The notes: generated by a model from the sequence alone, not told the origin. Counted from the first letter of the stretch, positions 43,138-51,759 are shown. The stretch: DNA of 64,000 bases from an uncultured Collinsella sp. (GCA_958437935.1 CAUBPS010000004.1:1-64000); one strand, 5' to 3'. Made by a program: numbers and translations.

Positions 43138-45483
43138 ATGGAAACGCTTGAACGCAACGAGTGGGCAGACGTTGCCCAACTAGTCGAGATCACGAGCGAT
43201 GCTGTCATCATCTGCGAGCTCGACGGAACCATTCTGCATGTGAATAATCGCTTACTTGGTTTGATGTGCGAGGAACGCGCCGACGTCATCGGTGGAGATG
43301 TTAAAGACGTCCTGTACTCGTCCGCTTTTGAACGTGCGACGGAACATCGTCTGCCATTTGAAACTGATGGCTCCGAGAACGAACTGATGCTCAAGTTGAG
43401 TGACGGCTCCTTTATCCCCGTCTTGGTTCGTGCGGGCTCCGTAACGCCTCCACGCATCTTTGGGCGCCGCGCGCCACGTGTCCTGGTGGCGCTCCATAGC
43501 ATCGAAGAACAGTATTCGCACGACCGTCAGCTCAAGCGTGCTCTTTCGGAGCTTAGAGTGGCGAACAAGCGCCTCTCTGGCACGCTCTCGGTCATTATGA
43601 GTACCGTGGGCTCCGATGAGCTGCCCAGCCTACTTGATACCGTTTTGAACCAGCTTGTAGGAACGCTCGATGCTTCGGGTGCCGCTATCTATTTTTCTGA
43701 GAGCGGCGGTTTTAAACTTCGCGGTGTTTCCAAGGAGCTGTACGACAGCTACCTGCCTGAGTTTTTGCCGTATGGCGCTGGCATTCCGACGTATGTTCTT
43801 CGTGAGTCGCGTGCCTGTCGCTTGTCGATTCAACAGGACCTTGAGGGTGATAAGGCCGCCTCCGGTATGTTTATGGACTTGGACAATCGTTCTAAGCACC
43901 TGTTGCGCATGCAGGATATGCCTCCGTACCGCAGCGAGATCTGTCTTCCCGTTTTTTACGGTACGCAGATTCTTGGCGTGCTGGAAGTTGGTTGGAAACG
44001 CCCTCAAGCACCGCTCGCCTATGACGTTAATGTACTCGAGGTCATTTGCGATTACCTGTCTATCCAGCTGGTCGGCATGGCATCGAGCCTTCGCTCCCGT
44101 CGCACGGCCGAGCTTGGCCGCTCGCTCAATGTCTTGCGTGATGAGTTGTTTACCTTTCTAGACGATTCCGCCGCGGCTACCCAGGCGGTATCGTCCGAGA
44201 TCTGCAATATGCTTAACTGCCATTTTTGCCCTGTTGAGTATGACGCCAGTCTGGATTCCTACGTCATAGATTTTGAAGGCGGCAGTCGCGTTGCTTTGCC
44301 GGACGATCCCGAGAAGCTTTTCTTTTCCACGACGGCGCCAGCGGCACGTCTGGGGGCTGGACCTGATGGCTTTGAGGCATCTGTTTTGGGAGGTACGAGT
44401 GCCGAGGACCTTAAACACGTCCGTATAACTCGCGTTGACGAATCGATGCCTATGGGAGGTTGGCTTAGGGCGCATGGTCTGCCTTGTCAAGGTCTCTACG
44501 TCGACTCCGGCATCGAGGCGGGGCGCCCGCGCTCTGAGGGTGATGGCAAGCACAGTAACGACGCGATTGTTCCTGCTTCTGTTGCGAAGAGCCCGACGAC
44601 GCGCGCACTGCTGCTTCGTGATGGCAGCCAAGAGCCGATTGATGATCTTGAATATGACTACCTGGTGCACTTGGCGCATGACTTTGAACTGATCTACGAA
44701 GGCGAATCTCAAAAGCGCGAGGAGCGCCATATTGCTCAGACCCTTCAGATTGGCATGAGAAATTCCCTGGGGGATGTTCCGGGTATCGCAACCGATTCGG
44801 TGTACCTGTCGGCCACGAACTCGGCGTTGGTCGGCGGCGATTTCTATACGCTCATCCGTCTTCCCGACGACTGCGCCGTCATGATTCTGGGCGATGTGTC
44901 TGGCAAAGGTATTGAGGCCGCATCGATGTCCGCGCTCGTCAAGACGGCCCTGACGGCATATGCTTGGGAGGGCGCTGGACCGGCCCGCATGGCACGCTCC
45001 CTTAACAGCATGCTCGTGGGCTTTTCGAGGGTCGAGACGTTCGTGACGGCCTTTATCGCCAAGATTGACCTTAAGGCCGGACGCGCAACGTATTGTTCGG
45101 CGGGCCATCCTCCGACCATGGTCATTAGGCCAGAGTCGATGCCGCTGGGTGGCGGCGAGGCACGTGGGGGAGAGGTCGAGCTACTTGGATGTCAATCGGG
45201 TGTAATCGGTGCCTTTGAGAGCATGGTGTACGAGACAGGCGTGTTTACGTTCGCTCCTGGCGACATGCTCTTCATGTATACGGATGGAACGATTGAGGCC
45301 CGCGACCGCACCGGAGCGTTCTTTGGCGAGCAGCGCTTGCGCGATCTTCTGCTTTCTGTTTCGGGGGAGGGCGTGTCGGGCATTTGCGGCAAGGTCTTGG
45401 GCGAGCTTGACCGATTTACCGAATCGGCGCTGGACGATGACATTGCATTGGTGTCCCTTGAGTTTTTACGGGGTCGTTCATAG
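43138..45483 (+). CDS. PAS-GAF-PP2C (SpoIIE/RsbU-like) serine phosphatase
   Basis: Predicted cytoplasmic signalling phosphatase that dephosphorylates a STAS-domain anti-anti-sigma protein. The protein has 781 residues and no membrane segment. Domains in order are a PAS-like sensor (about 10-115, VEITSDAVIICELDGTILHVNNRLLG), a coiled linker, a GAF-like domain (about 150-320), a middle region of about 200 residues without a clear family, and a PP2C domain (about 530-781). Metal-binding aspartates are in LVGGDFYTL, GDVSGKGIEA and DDDIALV. The start is ATG 43138; a GTG at 43126 is in frame and the ribosome site is weak. The next gene encodes the expected substrate. Confidence 0.83.
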   Translation: METLERNEWADVAQLVEITSDAVIICELDGTILHVNNRLLGLMCEERADVIGGDVKDVLYSSAFERATEHRLPFETDGSENELMLKLSDGSFIPVLVRAGSVTPPRIFGRRAPRVLVALHSIEEQYSHDRQLKRALSELRVANKRLSGTLSVIMSTVGSDELPSLLDTVLNQLVGTLDASGAAIYFSESGGFKLRGVSKELYDSYLPEFLPYGAGIPTYVLRESRACRLSIQQDLEGDKAASGMFMDLDNRSKHLLRMQDMPPYRSEICLPVFYGTQILGVLEVGWKRPQAPLAYDVNVLEVICDYLSIQLVGMASSLRSRRTAELGRSLNVLRDELFTFLDDSAAATQAVSSEICNMLNCHFCPVEYDASLDSYVIDFEGGSRVALPDDPEKLFFSTTAPAARLGAGPDGFEASVLGGTSAEDLKHVRITRVDESMPMGGWLRAHGLPCQGLYVDSGIEAGRPRSEGDGKHSNDAIVPASVAKSPTTRALLLRDGSQEPIDDLEYDYLVHLAHDFELIYEGESQKREERHIAQTLQIGMRNSLGDVPGIATDSVYLSATNSALVGGDFYTLIRLPDDCAVMILGDVSGKGIEAASMSALVKTALTAYAWEGAGPARMARSLNSMLVGFSRVETFVTAFIAKIDLKAGRATYCSAGHPPTMVIRPESMPLGGGEARGGEVELLGCQSGVIGAFESMVYETGVFTFAPGDMLFMYTDGTIEARDRTGAFFGEQRLRDLLLSVSGEGVSGICGKVLGELDRFTESALDDDIALVSLEFLRGRS

Positions 45484-45561
45484 ACGACGCTGAGCGGGCT
45501 GAATCCGCACGGTTGGGGAAACGAATGCATCGAGTGGGCTTTTTTGGGGAACCATGGTCGT

Positions 45562-46308
45562 ATGAATGAGTGGAATGACATAGCGGTTTTGACGCCACCA
45601 GGCGATATCGACATCGCCACGGTGCCTGCGCTGCGTCGGCGGTTGGATGCTTTGATTGGCCGCGGCGTGCGTCGTGTTGTCATCAACTGTCAGGCTGTTA
45701 GCTTTATCGATTCGACGGGCTTGGCATTCCTGCTTACGCGCGCTCGTGAGCTCATGAGGCGAGAAGGCCTGCTTTCGCTCGTCAATGCATCAGGTGAAGT
45801 TGTTCGCTTTTTGGAGATTGCTCGTCTTGTCGATATCCTTCATGTCGCGGGGCCGGCACGGGAGTCTATTCCCGCCATTCCGGTGGGGGAGCTGCCTCGC
45901 TGGAGTAAGAGCGTCGAGGTCCGTCAGGGTATCGAGAATCTTCCATACTACCGACATCGCATCGCCGAACTCCTTGAATCGCTTCCGTTGCGCCGTGACG
46001 AGCGCTACGATGTCGCATTGGCGTCGGGGGAGGCGCTGGGTAATGCCTATGACCATGCGGGCGGTATCGGGTGCGTCCTGACGGTTCAGGCCTATGGCGA
46101 TCGCGTTGTGGTTGAGGTGCTTGATCGAGGTGCCGGCTATTCTATCGATGAAACGAGCGAACCGGTCGCATCCGAGGAACGCGGCCGTGGCATCAAGCTT
46201 ATGCGTATGCTCGTCGATAACGTGGAGGTTGCTCGTCGTACGGACGGCGCCGGCACGCGCGTGCAGATGGTGAAGCTGTTTAGCGGAGCGCTGGAATCGT
46301 GTGCCTAG
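45562..46308 (+). CDS. Fused anti-anti-sigma (STAS) and anti-sigma kinase (HATPase) protein
   Basis: A 248-residue protein joining two normally separate partners. Residues 1-100 are a STAS domain with the phosphorylatable serine in FIDSTGLAF (Ser51). Residues about 125-245 are a GHKL/HATPase_c domain of the SpoIIAB/RsbW class, with N box GEALGNAYDHAGG and a glycine-rich lid ERGRGIKLMRML. In the standard scheme the kinase would phosphorylate the STAS serine and the upstream PP2C would reverse it. No sigma factor gene is seen nearby, so the output is unknown. The start is ATG 45562; a TTG 18 nt upstream is in frame. Confidence 0.82.
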   Translation: MNEWNDIAVLTPPGDIDIATVPALRRRLDALIGRGVRRVVINCQAVSFIDSTGLAFLLTRARELMRREGLLSLVNASGEVVRFLEIARLVDILHVAGPARESIPAIPVGELPRWSKSVEVRQGIENLPYYRHRIAELLESLPLRRDERYDVALASGEALGNAYDHAGGIGCVLTVQAYGDRVVVEVLDRGAGYSIDETSEPVASEERGRGIKLMRMLVDNVEVARRTDGAGTRVQMVKLFSGALESCA

Positions 46309-46353
46309 CCAATCGCTTTAGCGCGTTTAGCTACTAAGAACATGCGGCAGACA

Positions 46354-46401
46354 AGTTTTTTGAAAAAAGTACTTGCGTCTTTTGGACAACTCGCGTAAAT
46401 T
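46354..46401 (+). promoter_or_regulatory. tRNA-Gly/Cys promoter with A/T palindrome
   Basis: AGTTTTTTGAAAAAAGT (46354-46370) is followed by -35 TTGCGT (46373-46378), a 17-bp spacer and -10 TAAATT (46396-46401). Confidence 0.75.
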
Positions 46402-46413
46402 AATAACCCGCAA

Positions 46414-46489
46414 GCGGACATGGCTCAGTTGGTAGAGCACAACCTTGCCAAGGTTGGGGTCGCGGGTTCGAGCCCCGTTGTCCGCTCCA
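46414..46489 (+). tRNA. tRNA-Gly (anticodon GCC), copy 1
   Basis: A 76-nt cloverleaf with acceptor GCGGACA/TGTCCGC, anticodon GCC at 46447-46449 and encoded CCA. It is identical to the copies at 46640 and 48761. Confidence 0.95.
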
Positions 46490-46499
46490 TTGCATTTCC

Positions 46500-46522
46500 G
46501 GACCGTTTAGGCGGTCCTTTTT
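46500..46522 (+). terminator. Stem-loop between tRNA-Gly 1 and tRNA-Cys
   Basis: Stem GGACCG/CGGTCC (46500-46505 with 46512-46517) plus TTTTT ends one base before tRNA-Cys. It may be a partial terminator or processing signal, because no new promoter fits before tRNA-Cys. Confidence 0.65.
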
Positions 46523-46523
46523 C

Positions 46524-46597
46524 GGCGAAGTGGCCAAGTGGTAAGGCAGAGGCCTGCAAAGCCTTTACCCCCGGTTCGAATCCGGGCTTCGCCTCCA
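46524..46597 (+). tRNA. tRNA-Cys (anticodon GCA)
   Basis: A 74-nt cloverleaf with acceptor GGCGAAG/CTTCGCC, anticodon GCA at 46556-46558 and CCA encoded. Confidence 0.95.
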
Positions 46598-46606
46598 GGC
46601 AACATC

Positions 46607-46632
46607 CGGGCGCTCCGGCGCCCGTTTTGTTT
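46607..46632 (+). terminator. Terminator after tRNA-Cys
   Basis: Stem CGGGCGC/GCGCCCG (46607-46613 with 46618-46624) followed by TTTTGTTTT. Confidence 0.82.
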
Positions 46633-46639
46633 TACATAT

Positions 46640-46715
46640 GCGGACATGGCTCAGTTGGTAGAGCACAACCTTGCCAAGGTTGGGGTCGCGGGTTCGAGCC
46701 CCGTTGTCCGCTCCA
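46640..46715 (+). tRNA. tRNA-Gly (anticodon GCC), copy 2
   Basis: A 76-nt cloverleaf, anticodon 46673-46675, identical to copies 1 and 3. It lies directly after a terminator-like stem, with no separate promoter visible, so it depends on read-through. Confidence 0.95.
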
Positions 46716-46723
46716 AACGCAAC

Positions 46724-46756
46724 AGCCCGACTACTACGGTAGCCGGGCTTTTTTTG
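46724..46756 (+). terminator. Terminator after tRNA-Gly 2
   Basis: An 11-bp stem with one mismatch (AGCCCG arm at 46724, GGGCT arm ending about 46749) and a TTTTTTT run. Confidence 0.88.
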
Positions 46757-46894
46757 TACCTATCTCCTAGGCTCGAACCCGAGAGGGAGCGAGCGTTTTG
46801 GGTCGTGGCTGTGGCGTTGTTTGCCGCGAATGTCCGCTTTGGGCGTATCATCGTGGGCATCTCGCATAACCTCGTTGCAAGGGAGATACGCCCC

Positions 46895-48628
46895 ATGGCT
46901 ACAGAAAAGTCTTCTTCGCGCTCATGGATGTCCGATGCCGCGATCTATCAGATCTACCCGCGCTCGTTTAAGGATTCGACTGGTTCGGGTCTGGGCGATA
47001 TCGCGGGCATTACCCAGCAGATGGACTATCTTGAGCGGCTGGGTATCGAGGCCATCTGGCTGAGCCCGTTTTACCCTTCGCCTCTTGTCGATGGCGGCTA
47101 TGATGTGGCGGACTACTGCGATGTCGACCCACGTCTCGGCTCGCTTGACGACTTCGATGACATGATCGCTGCGGCTCACGCGCGCGGCATCAAGGTCATC
47201 GTCGACATCGTGCCCAACCATTCATCCAACCAGCACCCCTGGTTCAAAGCCGCTCTTGCCGCCGGCCCCGGATCGCCCGAACGCGCCCGTTATATCTTCC
47301 GCGATGGTCGCGGCGAGCATGGCGAGCTGCCTCCCACCAATTGGAATGCCAACTTTGGCGGCCCCGCATGGACGCGTGTTGCGGACGGTCAGTGGTATCT
47401 GCACATGTTTACGCCCGAGCAGCCGGACTTTGACTGGTCATGCCCTGAGGTTCACGCGCTCTTTTGCGACGTCCTGGCGTTTTGGAGCGATCGAGGCGTC
47501 GACGGCTTTCGCATTGATGTGGCGCAGGGTCTCGCCAAGGATCTCGACCGCGATGACCTCGACCGGTGGCATCTCGCCGAGGGCGATGACATGGTTGACG
47601 ACGGCACCCATCCGCTGTGGGACCGCAACGAGGTCCACGAGATCTATCGCGAGTGGCGCCGCGTGTTCGACCGCTATAATCCGCCGCGCAGTGCCGTTGC
47701 CGAGGCGTGGGTGCTGCCCGAGCGCCAGTATCTCTACGCGCGTCCCAGCGAGCTTGGCCAGACATTCAACTTTGAGTTTGCCAAGGCCACTTGGACCTAT
47801 GATGACATGCACACTGCAATCGAGAAGGGCTTGAAGGCAGCCGTCGAATCCGATTCCGCCTCGACCTGGGTACTCTCCAACCACGACGTGCCGCGCGTGG
47901 CGACACGCTATGCCCTGCCGCAAATCAAGGCGACGCGCTACCACCAGATTGCGCTCGACTGGCTCTTGCGCGACGGGTCGTCTTATGACGAGGACCGTGA
48001 ACTCGGCGAGCGCCGCGCGCGGGCGGCCCTTTTGCTTGAGCTGGCGCTTCCGGGCTCGGCATACGTGTATCAGGGTGAGGAGCTCGGCCTTTTTGAGGTG
48101 GCTGATATCCCGTGGGCTGCACTCGAAGACCCTACTGCGACCAATACGCACGGACCGAAGCGTGAGAAGGGGCGCGACGGCTGTCGTGTGCCCCTGCCGT
48201 GGGTGGCGGCGGACGATCCCGCGCATGGCGGATCGTTTGGGTTTTCGCCGGCAGACGCCGATGCGGCGCCCCATCTGCCGCAGCCTGCATGGTTTTCCGA
48301 TTATGCTGCCGATAGGGAAGAAGTGGACCCGACATCGATGCTTGCGCTCTATCGTGACGCCCTCTGGCTGCGGCGCAAGCTGCGCGGGTGCGCCAACGAT
48401 CTTGCGTGGCTCGATCTTGACGGGCGCACCGGTCTTGCGGATGGTGCCGAGGGCGCTGAGGGCGGCGTCATCGCCTATCGCCGCGATAACGGCTGGGCGT
48501 GTGTGACGAACTTCGGTGCAGCACCCGTGGAGCTGCCGGCGGGCAGGGTCCTGCTCACCTCATCACCGCTTGCAGACGGCAGGCTCGCGCAGGACAGCTC
48601 TGCCTGGATCATGCTCGGTGAGATGTAG
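46895..48628 (+). CDS. GH13 alpha-glucosidase (oligo-1,6-glucosidase-like)
   Basis: Intracellular glycoside hydrolase, 577 residues, no signal peptide. It is expected to release glucose from maltose- or isomaltose-type oligosaccharides. The four GH13 regions are visible: DIVPNHS, GFRIDVAQG (nucleophile Asp), AVAEAWVLPE (acid/base Glu) and VLSNHDVPR. The N terminus has AIYQIYPRSFKDSTGSGLGDIAGI, typical of the alpha-glucosidase/trehalose hydrolase subfamilies. The frame runs upstream through tRNA genes, but ATG 46895 with GGGAG is the plausible start. Linkage specificity cannot be fixed. It sits between tRNA genes. Confidence 0.88.
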   Translation: MATEKSSSRSWMSDAAIYQIYPRSFKDSTGSGLGDIAGITQQMDYLERLGIEAIWLSPFYPSPLVDGGYDVADYCDVDPRLGSLDDFDDMIAAAHARGIKVIVDIVPNHSSNQHPWFKAALAAGPGSPERARYIFRDGRGEHGELPPTNWNANFGGPAWTRVADGQWYLHMFTPEQPDFDWSCPEVHALFCDVLAFWSDRGVDGFRIDVAQGLAKDLDRDDLDRWHLAEGDDMVDDGTHPLWDRNEVHEIYREWRRVFDRYNPPRSAVAEAWVLPERQYLYARPSELGQTFNFEFAKATWTYDDMHTAIEKGLKAAVESDSASTWVLSNHDVPRVATRYALPQIKATRYHQIALDWLLRDGSSYDEDRELGERRARAALLLELALPGSAYVYQGEELGLFEVADIPWAALEDPTATNTHGPKREKGRDGCRVPLPWVAADDPAHGGSFGFSPADADAAPHLPQPAWFSDYAADREEVDPTSMLALYRDALWLRRKLRGCANDLAWLDLDGRTGLADGAEGAEGGVIAYRRDNGWACVTNFGAAPVELPAGRVLLTSSPLADGRLAQDSSAWIMLGEM

Positions 48629-48700
48629 GGGCATCTCACTGCGAGCCTGCGTTTGTTCGCGCCTTTCGTGACGACTGATGCCCTCGCGAGAGCGTCGCAA

Positions 48701-48748
48701 AACTTTTCAAAAAAAGTTCTTGCATAGGATGCGGGCATCACGTAAGAT
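48701..48748 (+). promoter_or_regulatory. tRNA-Gly 3/tRNA-Val promoter with A/T palindrome
   Basis: AACTTTTCAAAAAAAGTT (48701-48718) is followed by -35 TTGCAT (48720-48725), a 17-bp spacer and -10 TAAGAT (48743-48748). Confidence 0.78.
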
Positions 48749-48760
48749 TAATCCTCGTAA

Positions 48761-48836
48761 GCGGACATGGCTCAGTTGGTAGAGCACAACCTTGCCAAGG
48801 TTGGGGTCGCGGGTTCGAGCCCCGTTGTCCGCTCCA
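48761..48836 (+). tRNA. tRNA-Gly (anticodon GCC), copy 3
   Basis: A 76-nt cloverleaf identical to copies 1 and 2, anticodon 48794-48796. It is separated from tRNA-Val by 3 nt. Confidence 0.95.
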
Positions 48837-48839
48837 TTT

Positions 48840-48914
48840 GGGCGTTTAGCTCAGGGGGAGAGCGCTTCCCTGACACGGAAGAGGTCAGAAGTTCAAATCT
48901 TCTAACGCCCACCA
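48840..48914 (+). tRNA. tRNA-Val (anticodon GAC)
   Basis: A 75-nt cloverleaf with acceptor GGGCGTT/AACGCCC, anticodon GAC at 48872-48874 and CCA encoded. It is co-transcribed with tRNA-Gly 3. Confidence 0.95.
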
Positions 48915-48922
48915 AATGTTCG

Positions 48923-48959
48923 CAGCTCAGAGGCTATGTCCTCTGAGCTGTTTTGTTTT
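48923..48959 (+). terminator. Terminator after tRNA-Val
   Basis: A perfect 11-bp stem (48923-48933 with 48940-48950) followed by TTTTGTTTT. Confidence 0.92.
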
Positions 48960-49253
48960 GCTACCAAGCACGCCGTCAAATATGCCAGCAAATATTGATC
49001 CAAGGTCCCCGTAGAGGTGCCGGCAGGTTGCATACGTCCTGGCCGACCGTGACCGCAACATGTTGGTCAAGCATAATCTTTTGGATTCTTTTGGCGTGAG
49101 CGGCTTGGTTTTGGTAGGATTTGTCAGCGGCTTGACTAAGGGGGTTTTATAACTGCCATGCAGGTAGCCGTGTTGGTAACGTTTTACCGACTTGCCAAGA
49201 ACCCCTCATAATTAATGCGTCTGCAAAATGACTAATTGCTTTGACCTGCTGAA
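48960..49253. other. Gene-free stretch upstream of the nrdD control region
   Basis: No credible ORF is seen. It contains near-identical GCGGCTTG direct repeats at about 49100 and 49130. A GGTAACGTTTTACC imperfect palindrome (49175-49188) lies inside a possible larger fold, closed by GGGGTT (49141-49146) and AACCCC (49200-49205). Its function is unknown. Confidence 0.4.
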
Positions 49254-49301
49254 ACACTATATGTTGTGTTTGACCTAAAAAAAGAATACAGGATATAGAT
49301 G
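49254..49301 (+). promoter_or_regulatory. NrdR box pair upstream of nrdD
   Basis: ACACTATATGTTGTGT (49254-49269) fits the NrdR-box pattern (ACAC...GTGT, AT-rich centre). A weaker copy, ATACAGGATATAGATG, starts 32 bp later (49286-49301), the usual helical phasing of paired NrdR sites. It lies about 225 bp before the nrdD start, so the message would have a long leader. Confidence 0.6.
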
Positions 49302-49525
49302 CCTCTTTGTCGTATGATAGATGGCGGACAGAGAACGAGGACCTTATTCGCCCCATTTGGATGGATCTTCGAGCCCCTTGATTGGCTGCGAGGATTGTCC
49401 GCATGAGGGCCTATGGTTTTCGAAAACACAGATTGCGCGACGGCGCCGCAAGACAGGGGCAAGCCCTGCCGGGCATCGTTTGGCTCTGAAGCGCAATACG
49501 ATTTCGACGCGAAAGAGGCAAGAGG

Positions 49526-51748
49526 ATGAAGATCATCAAGCGCAGCGGCACCGAGGTTGTCTTTGACATCGATAAGATTGTCAATGCCATCCGCGCCGCA
49601 AACTTGGAGGTCGAGGAGAGCTCTCGTCTTACCGACCGCCAGGTGGTTTACGCGGCACAAAACGTCGCCGAGGCATGCGAGAACGCGGGCCACACCGTGT
49701 CGGTCGAGGAGATTCAGGATCTGGTCGAGGACGAGATTATGCGTCTCGACTGCTACGAGGTCGCTCGCCATTACATCATCTATCGCTATGTTCAGAGCCT
49801 GAAGCGCCAGAAGAACACGACCGACGACAAGATTCTGTCGCTGATTGAGTGCAACAACGAAGAGGTCAAGCAGGAGAACTCCAACAAGAACCCGACCGTC
49901 AATTCCGTTCAGCGTGACTACATGGCCGGCGAGATCTCCAAGGACCTGACCCAGCGTGTGCTGCTGCCCCAGGAGATTGTGGATGCTCACAATGAGGGTC
50001 TGATTCACTTCCATGATTCGGACTACTTTGCCCAGCACATGCATAACTGCGACCTGGTGAACCTGGAGGATATGCTCCAGAACGGTACTGTTATTTCGGG
50101 CACGCTGATCGAGAAGCCGCACAGCTTCTCGACTGCCTGCAACATCGCGACGCAGATCATCGCTCAGGTTGCTTCCTCCCAGTACGGTGGCCAGTCGATT
50201 TCGCTGACCCATCTTGCCCCGTTCGTCGAGGTGAGCCGTCAAAAGATTCGCGGCGAGGTCGCCCGCGAGCTCGAGGAGCTCGGCGTTTCCGCATCTCCCG
50301 AAAAGGTCCGCGAGGTTGTTGAGGACCGCCTGCGTGACGAGATCCGTCGCGGCGTTCAGACGATTCAGTATCAGGTCGTGACCCTTATGACCACGAATGG
50401 CCAGGCGCCGTTCGTGACGGTCTTTATGTATCTCAATGAGGCCCGTACGCCCCAGGAGAAGCATGACCTTGCCATGATTGTGGAGGAGACGCTTCGTCAG
50501 CGCTATGAGGGCGTTAAGAACGAAGCCGGCGTGTGGATCACCCCGGCGTTCCCCAAGCTCATCTACGTGCTCGAGGACGATAACGTTCACGAGGATTCCC
50601 CGTACTTCTACCTGACTCAGCTGGCTGCGAAGTGCACCGCCAAGCGCATGGTGCCCGACTACATCTCCGAGAAGAAGATGCGCGAGCTCAAGCTGTCGAA
50701 GGGCGAGACCGCGGGCAACGGCGACTGCTATACCTGCATGGGTTGCCGCAGCTTCCTGACGCCCGACCGCTCCGGTAACGGATTTAACAACGTGGCCAAC
50801 GCGCTGAACTATGACCCGAACAAGCCCAAGTACTACGGTCGCTTTAACCAGGGCGTTGTGACCATCAACCTGCCCGATGTCGCGCTGAGCTCGCATCAGG
50901 ACATGGATAAGTTCTGGAAGATCTTCGACGAGCGCCTTGAGCTGTGCCACCGCGCCCTGCTGTGCCGTCATGAGCGTCTGATGGGTACGCTTTCGGATGC
51001 CGCACCGATTCTTTGGCAGTACGGTGCCCTCGCCCGCCTGAAGAAGGGCGAGACGATCGACAAGTTGCTCGTGGGCGGTTACTCCACCATTAGTCTGGGT
51101 TATGCCGGCCTGTATGAGTGCGTTAAGTACATGACGGGCCACAGCCACACCGAGAAGGAGGGCACGCCCTTTGCCATGGCCGTCATGCAGCGCATGAACG
51201 ACAAGTGCGCGGAGTGGAAGGCCGAAAGCGATATTGACTTCTCGCTGTACGGTACCCCGCTTGAGTCGACGACCTACAAGTTCGCCAAGTGCCTGCAGCG
51301 TCGTTTTGGCATCATCCCGGGCGTGACGGACAAGGGCTACATCACCAACAGCTACCACGTCCACGTGTCCGAGGAGATCGACGCATTCGACAAGCTCAAG
51401 TTCGAGGGTATGTTCCAGCAGCTTTCGCCGGGCGGTGCCATCTCCTACGTCGAGGTTCCCAACATGCAGGACAACCTCAAGGCTGTCATTCGCGTGATGC
51501 AGTACATCTACGACAACATCATGTACGCCGAGCTCAACACCAAGAGCGACTACTGCCAGGTGTGCGGCTACGACGGTGAGATCAAGATTGTCGAGGATGA
51601 CGGCAAGCTGGTGTGGGAGTGCCCCAATTGCGGCAATCGTGACCAGGAGAAGATGAATGTCGCCCGTCGCACGTGCGGTTACATCGGTACCCAGTTCTGG
51701 AACCAGGGTCGAACCGAGGAGATCCGCGACCGCGTGCTGCATCTCTAA
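49526..51748 (+). CDS. nrdD: Anaerobic ribonucleoside-triphosphate reductase, class III
   Basis: Reduces ribonucleotides to deoxyribonucleotides without oxygen, using a glycyl radical installed by NrdG. The protein has 740 residues. The N-terminal ATP cone (about 1-90, KRSGTEVVFDIDKIVNAIRAAN) gives allosteric control. The catalytic barrel includes HFHDSDYF and CYTCMGCRSFL. The C terminus has a zinc site (CQVCGYDG...CPNCGNRD) and the radical site RRTCGYIG with Gly718. ATG 49526 has AAGAGG upstream. The presence of class III reductase fits an obligate anaerobe. The partner nrdG lies 427 bp downstream, beyond two hairpin elements. Confidence 0.97.
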   Translation: MKIIKRSGTEVVFDIDKIVNAIRAANLEVEESSRLTDRQVVYAAQNVAEACENAGHTVSVEEIQDLVEDEIMRLDCYEVARHYIIYRYVQSLKRQKNTTDDKILSLIECNNEEVKQENSNKNPTVNSVQRDYMAGEISKDLTQRVLLPQEIVDAHNEGLIHFHDSDYFAQHMHNCDLVNLEDMLQNGTVISGTLIEKPHSFSTACNIATQIIAQVASSQYGGQSISLTHLAPFVEVSRQKIRGEVARELEELGVSASPEKVREVVEDRLRDEIRRGVQTIQYQVVTLMTTNGQAPFVTVFMYLNEARTPQEKHDLAMIVEETLRQRYEGVKNEAGVWITPAFPKLIYVLEDDNVHEDSPYFYLTQLAAKCTAKRMVPDYISEKKMRELKLSKGETAGNGDCYTCMGCRSFLTPDRSGNGFNNVANALNYDPNKPKYYGRFNQGVVTINLPDVALSSHQDMDKFWKIFDERLELCHRALLCRHERLMGTLSDAAPILWQYGALARLKKGETIDKLLVGGYSTISLGYAGLYECVKYMTGHSHTEKEGTPFAMAVMQRMNDKCAEWKAESDIDFSLYGTPLESTTYKFAKCLQRRFGIIPGVTDKGYITNSYHVHVSEEIDAFDKLKFEGMFQQLSPGGAISYVEVPNMQDNLKAVIRVMQYIYDNIMYAELNTKSDYCQVCGYDGEIKIVEDDGKLVWECPNCGNRDQEKMNVARRTCGYIGTQFWNQGRTEEIRDRVLHL

Positions 51749-51759
51749 TACCGCTCCGG

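Noticed and set aside
49321..49566. 81-codon frame in the nrdD leader
   Set aside because: No ribosome site, it overlaps the nrdD start in another frame, and its composition is Arg/Ser-rich. Treated as leader sequence.
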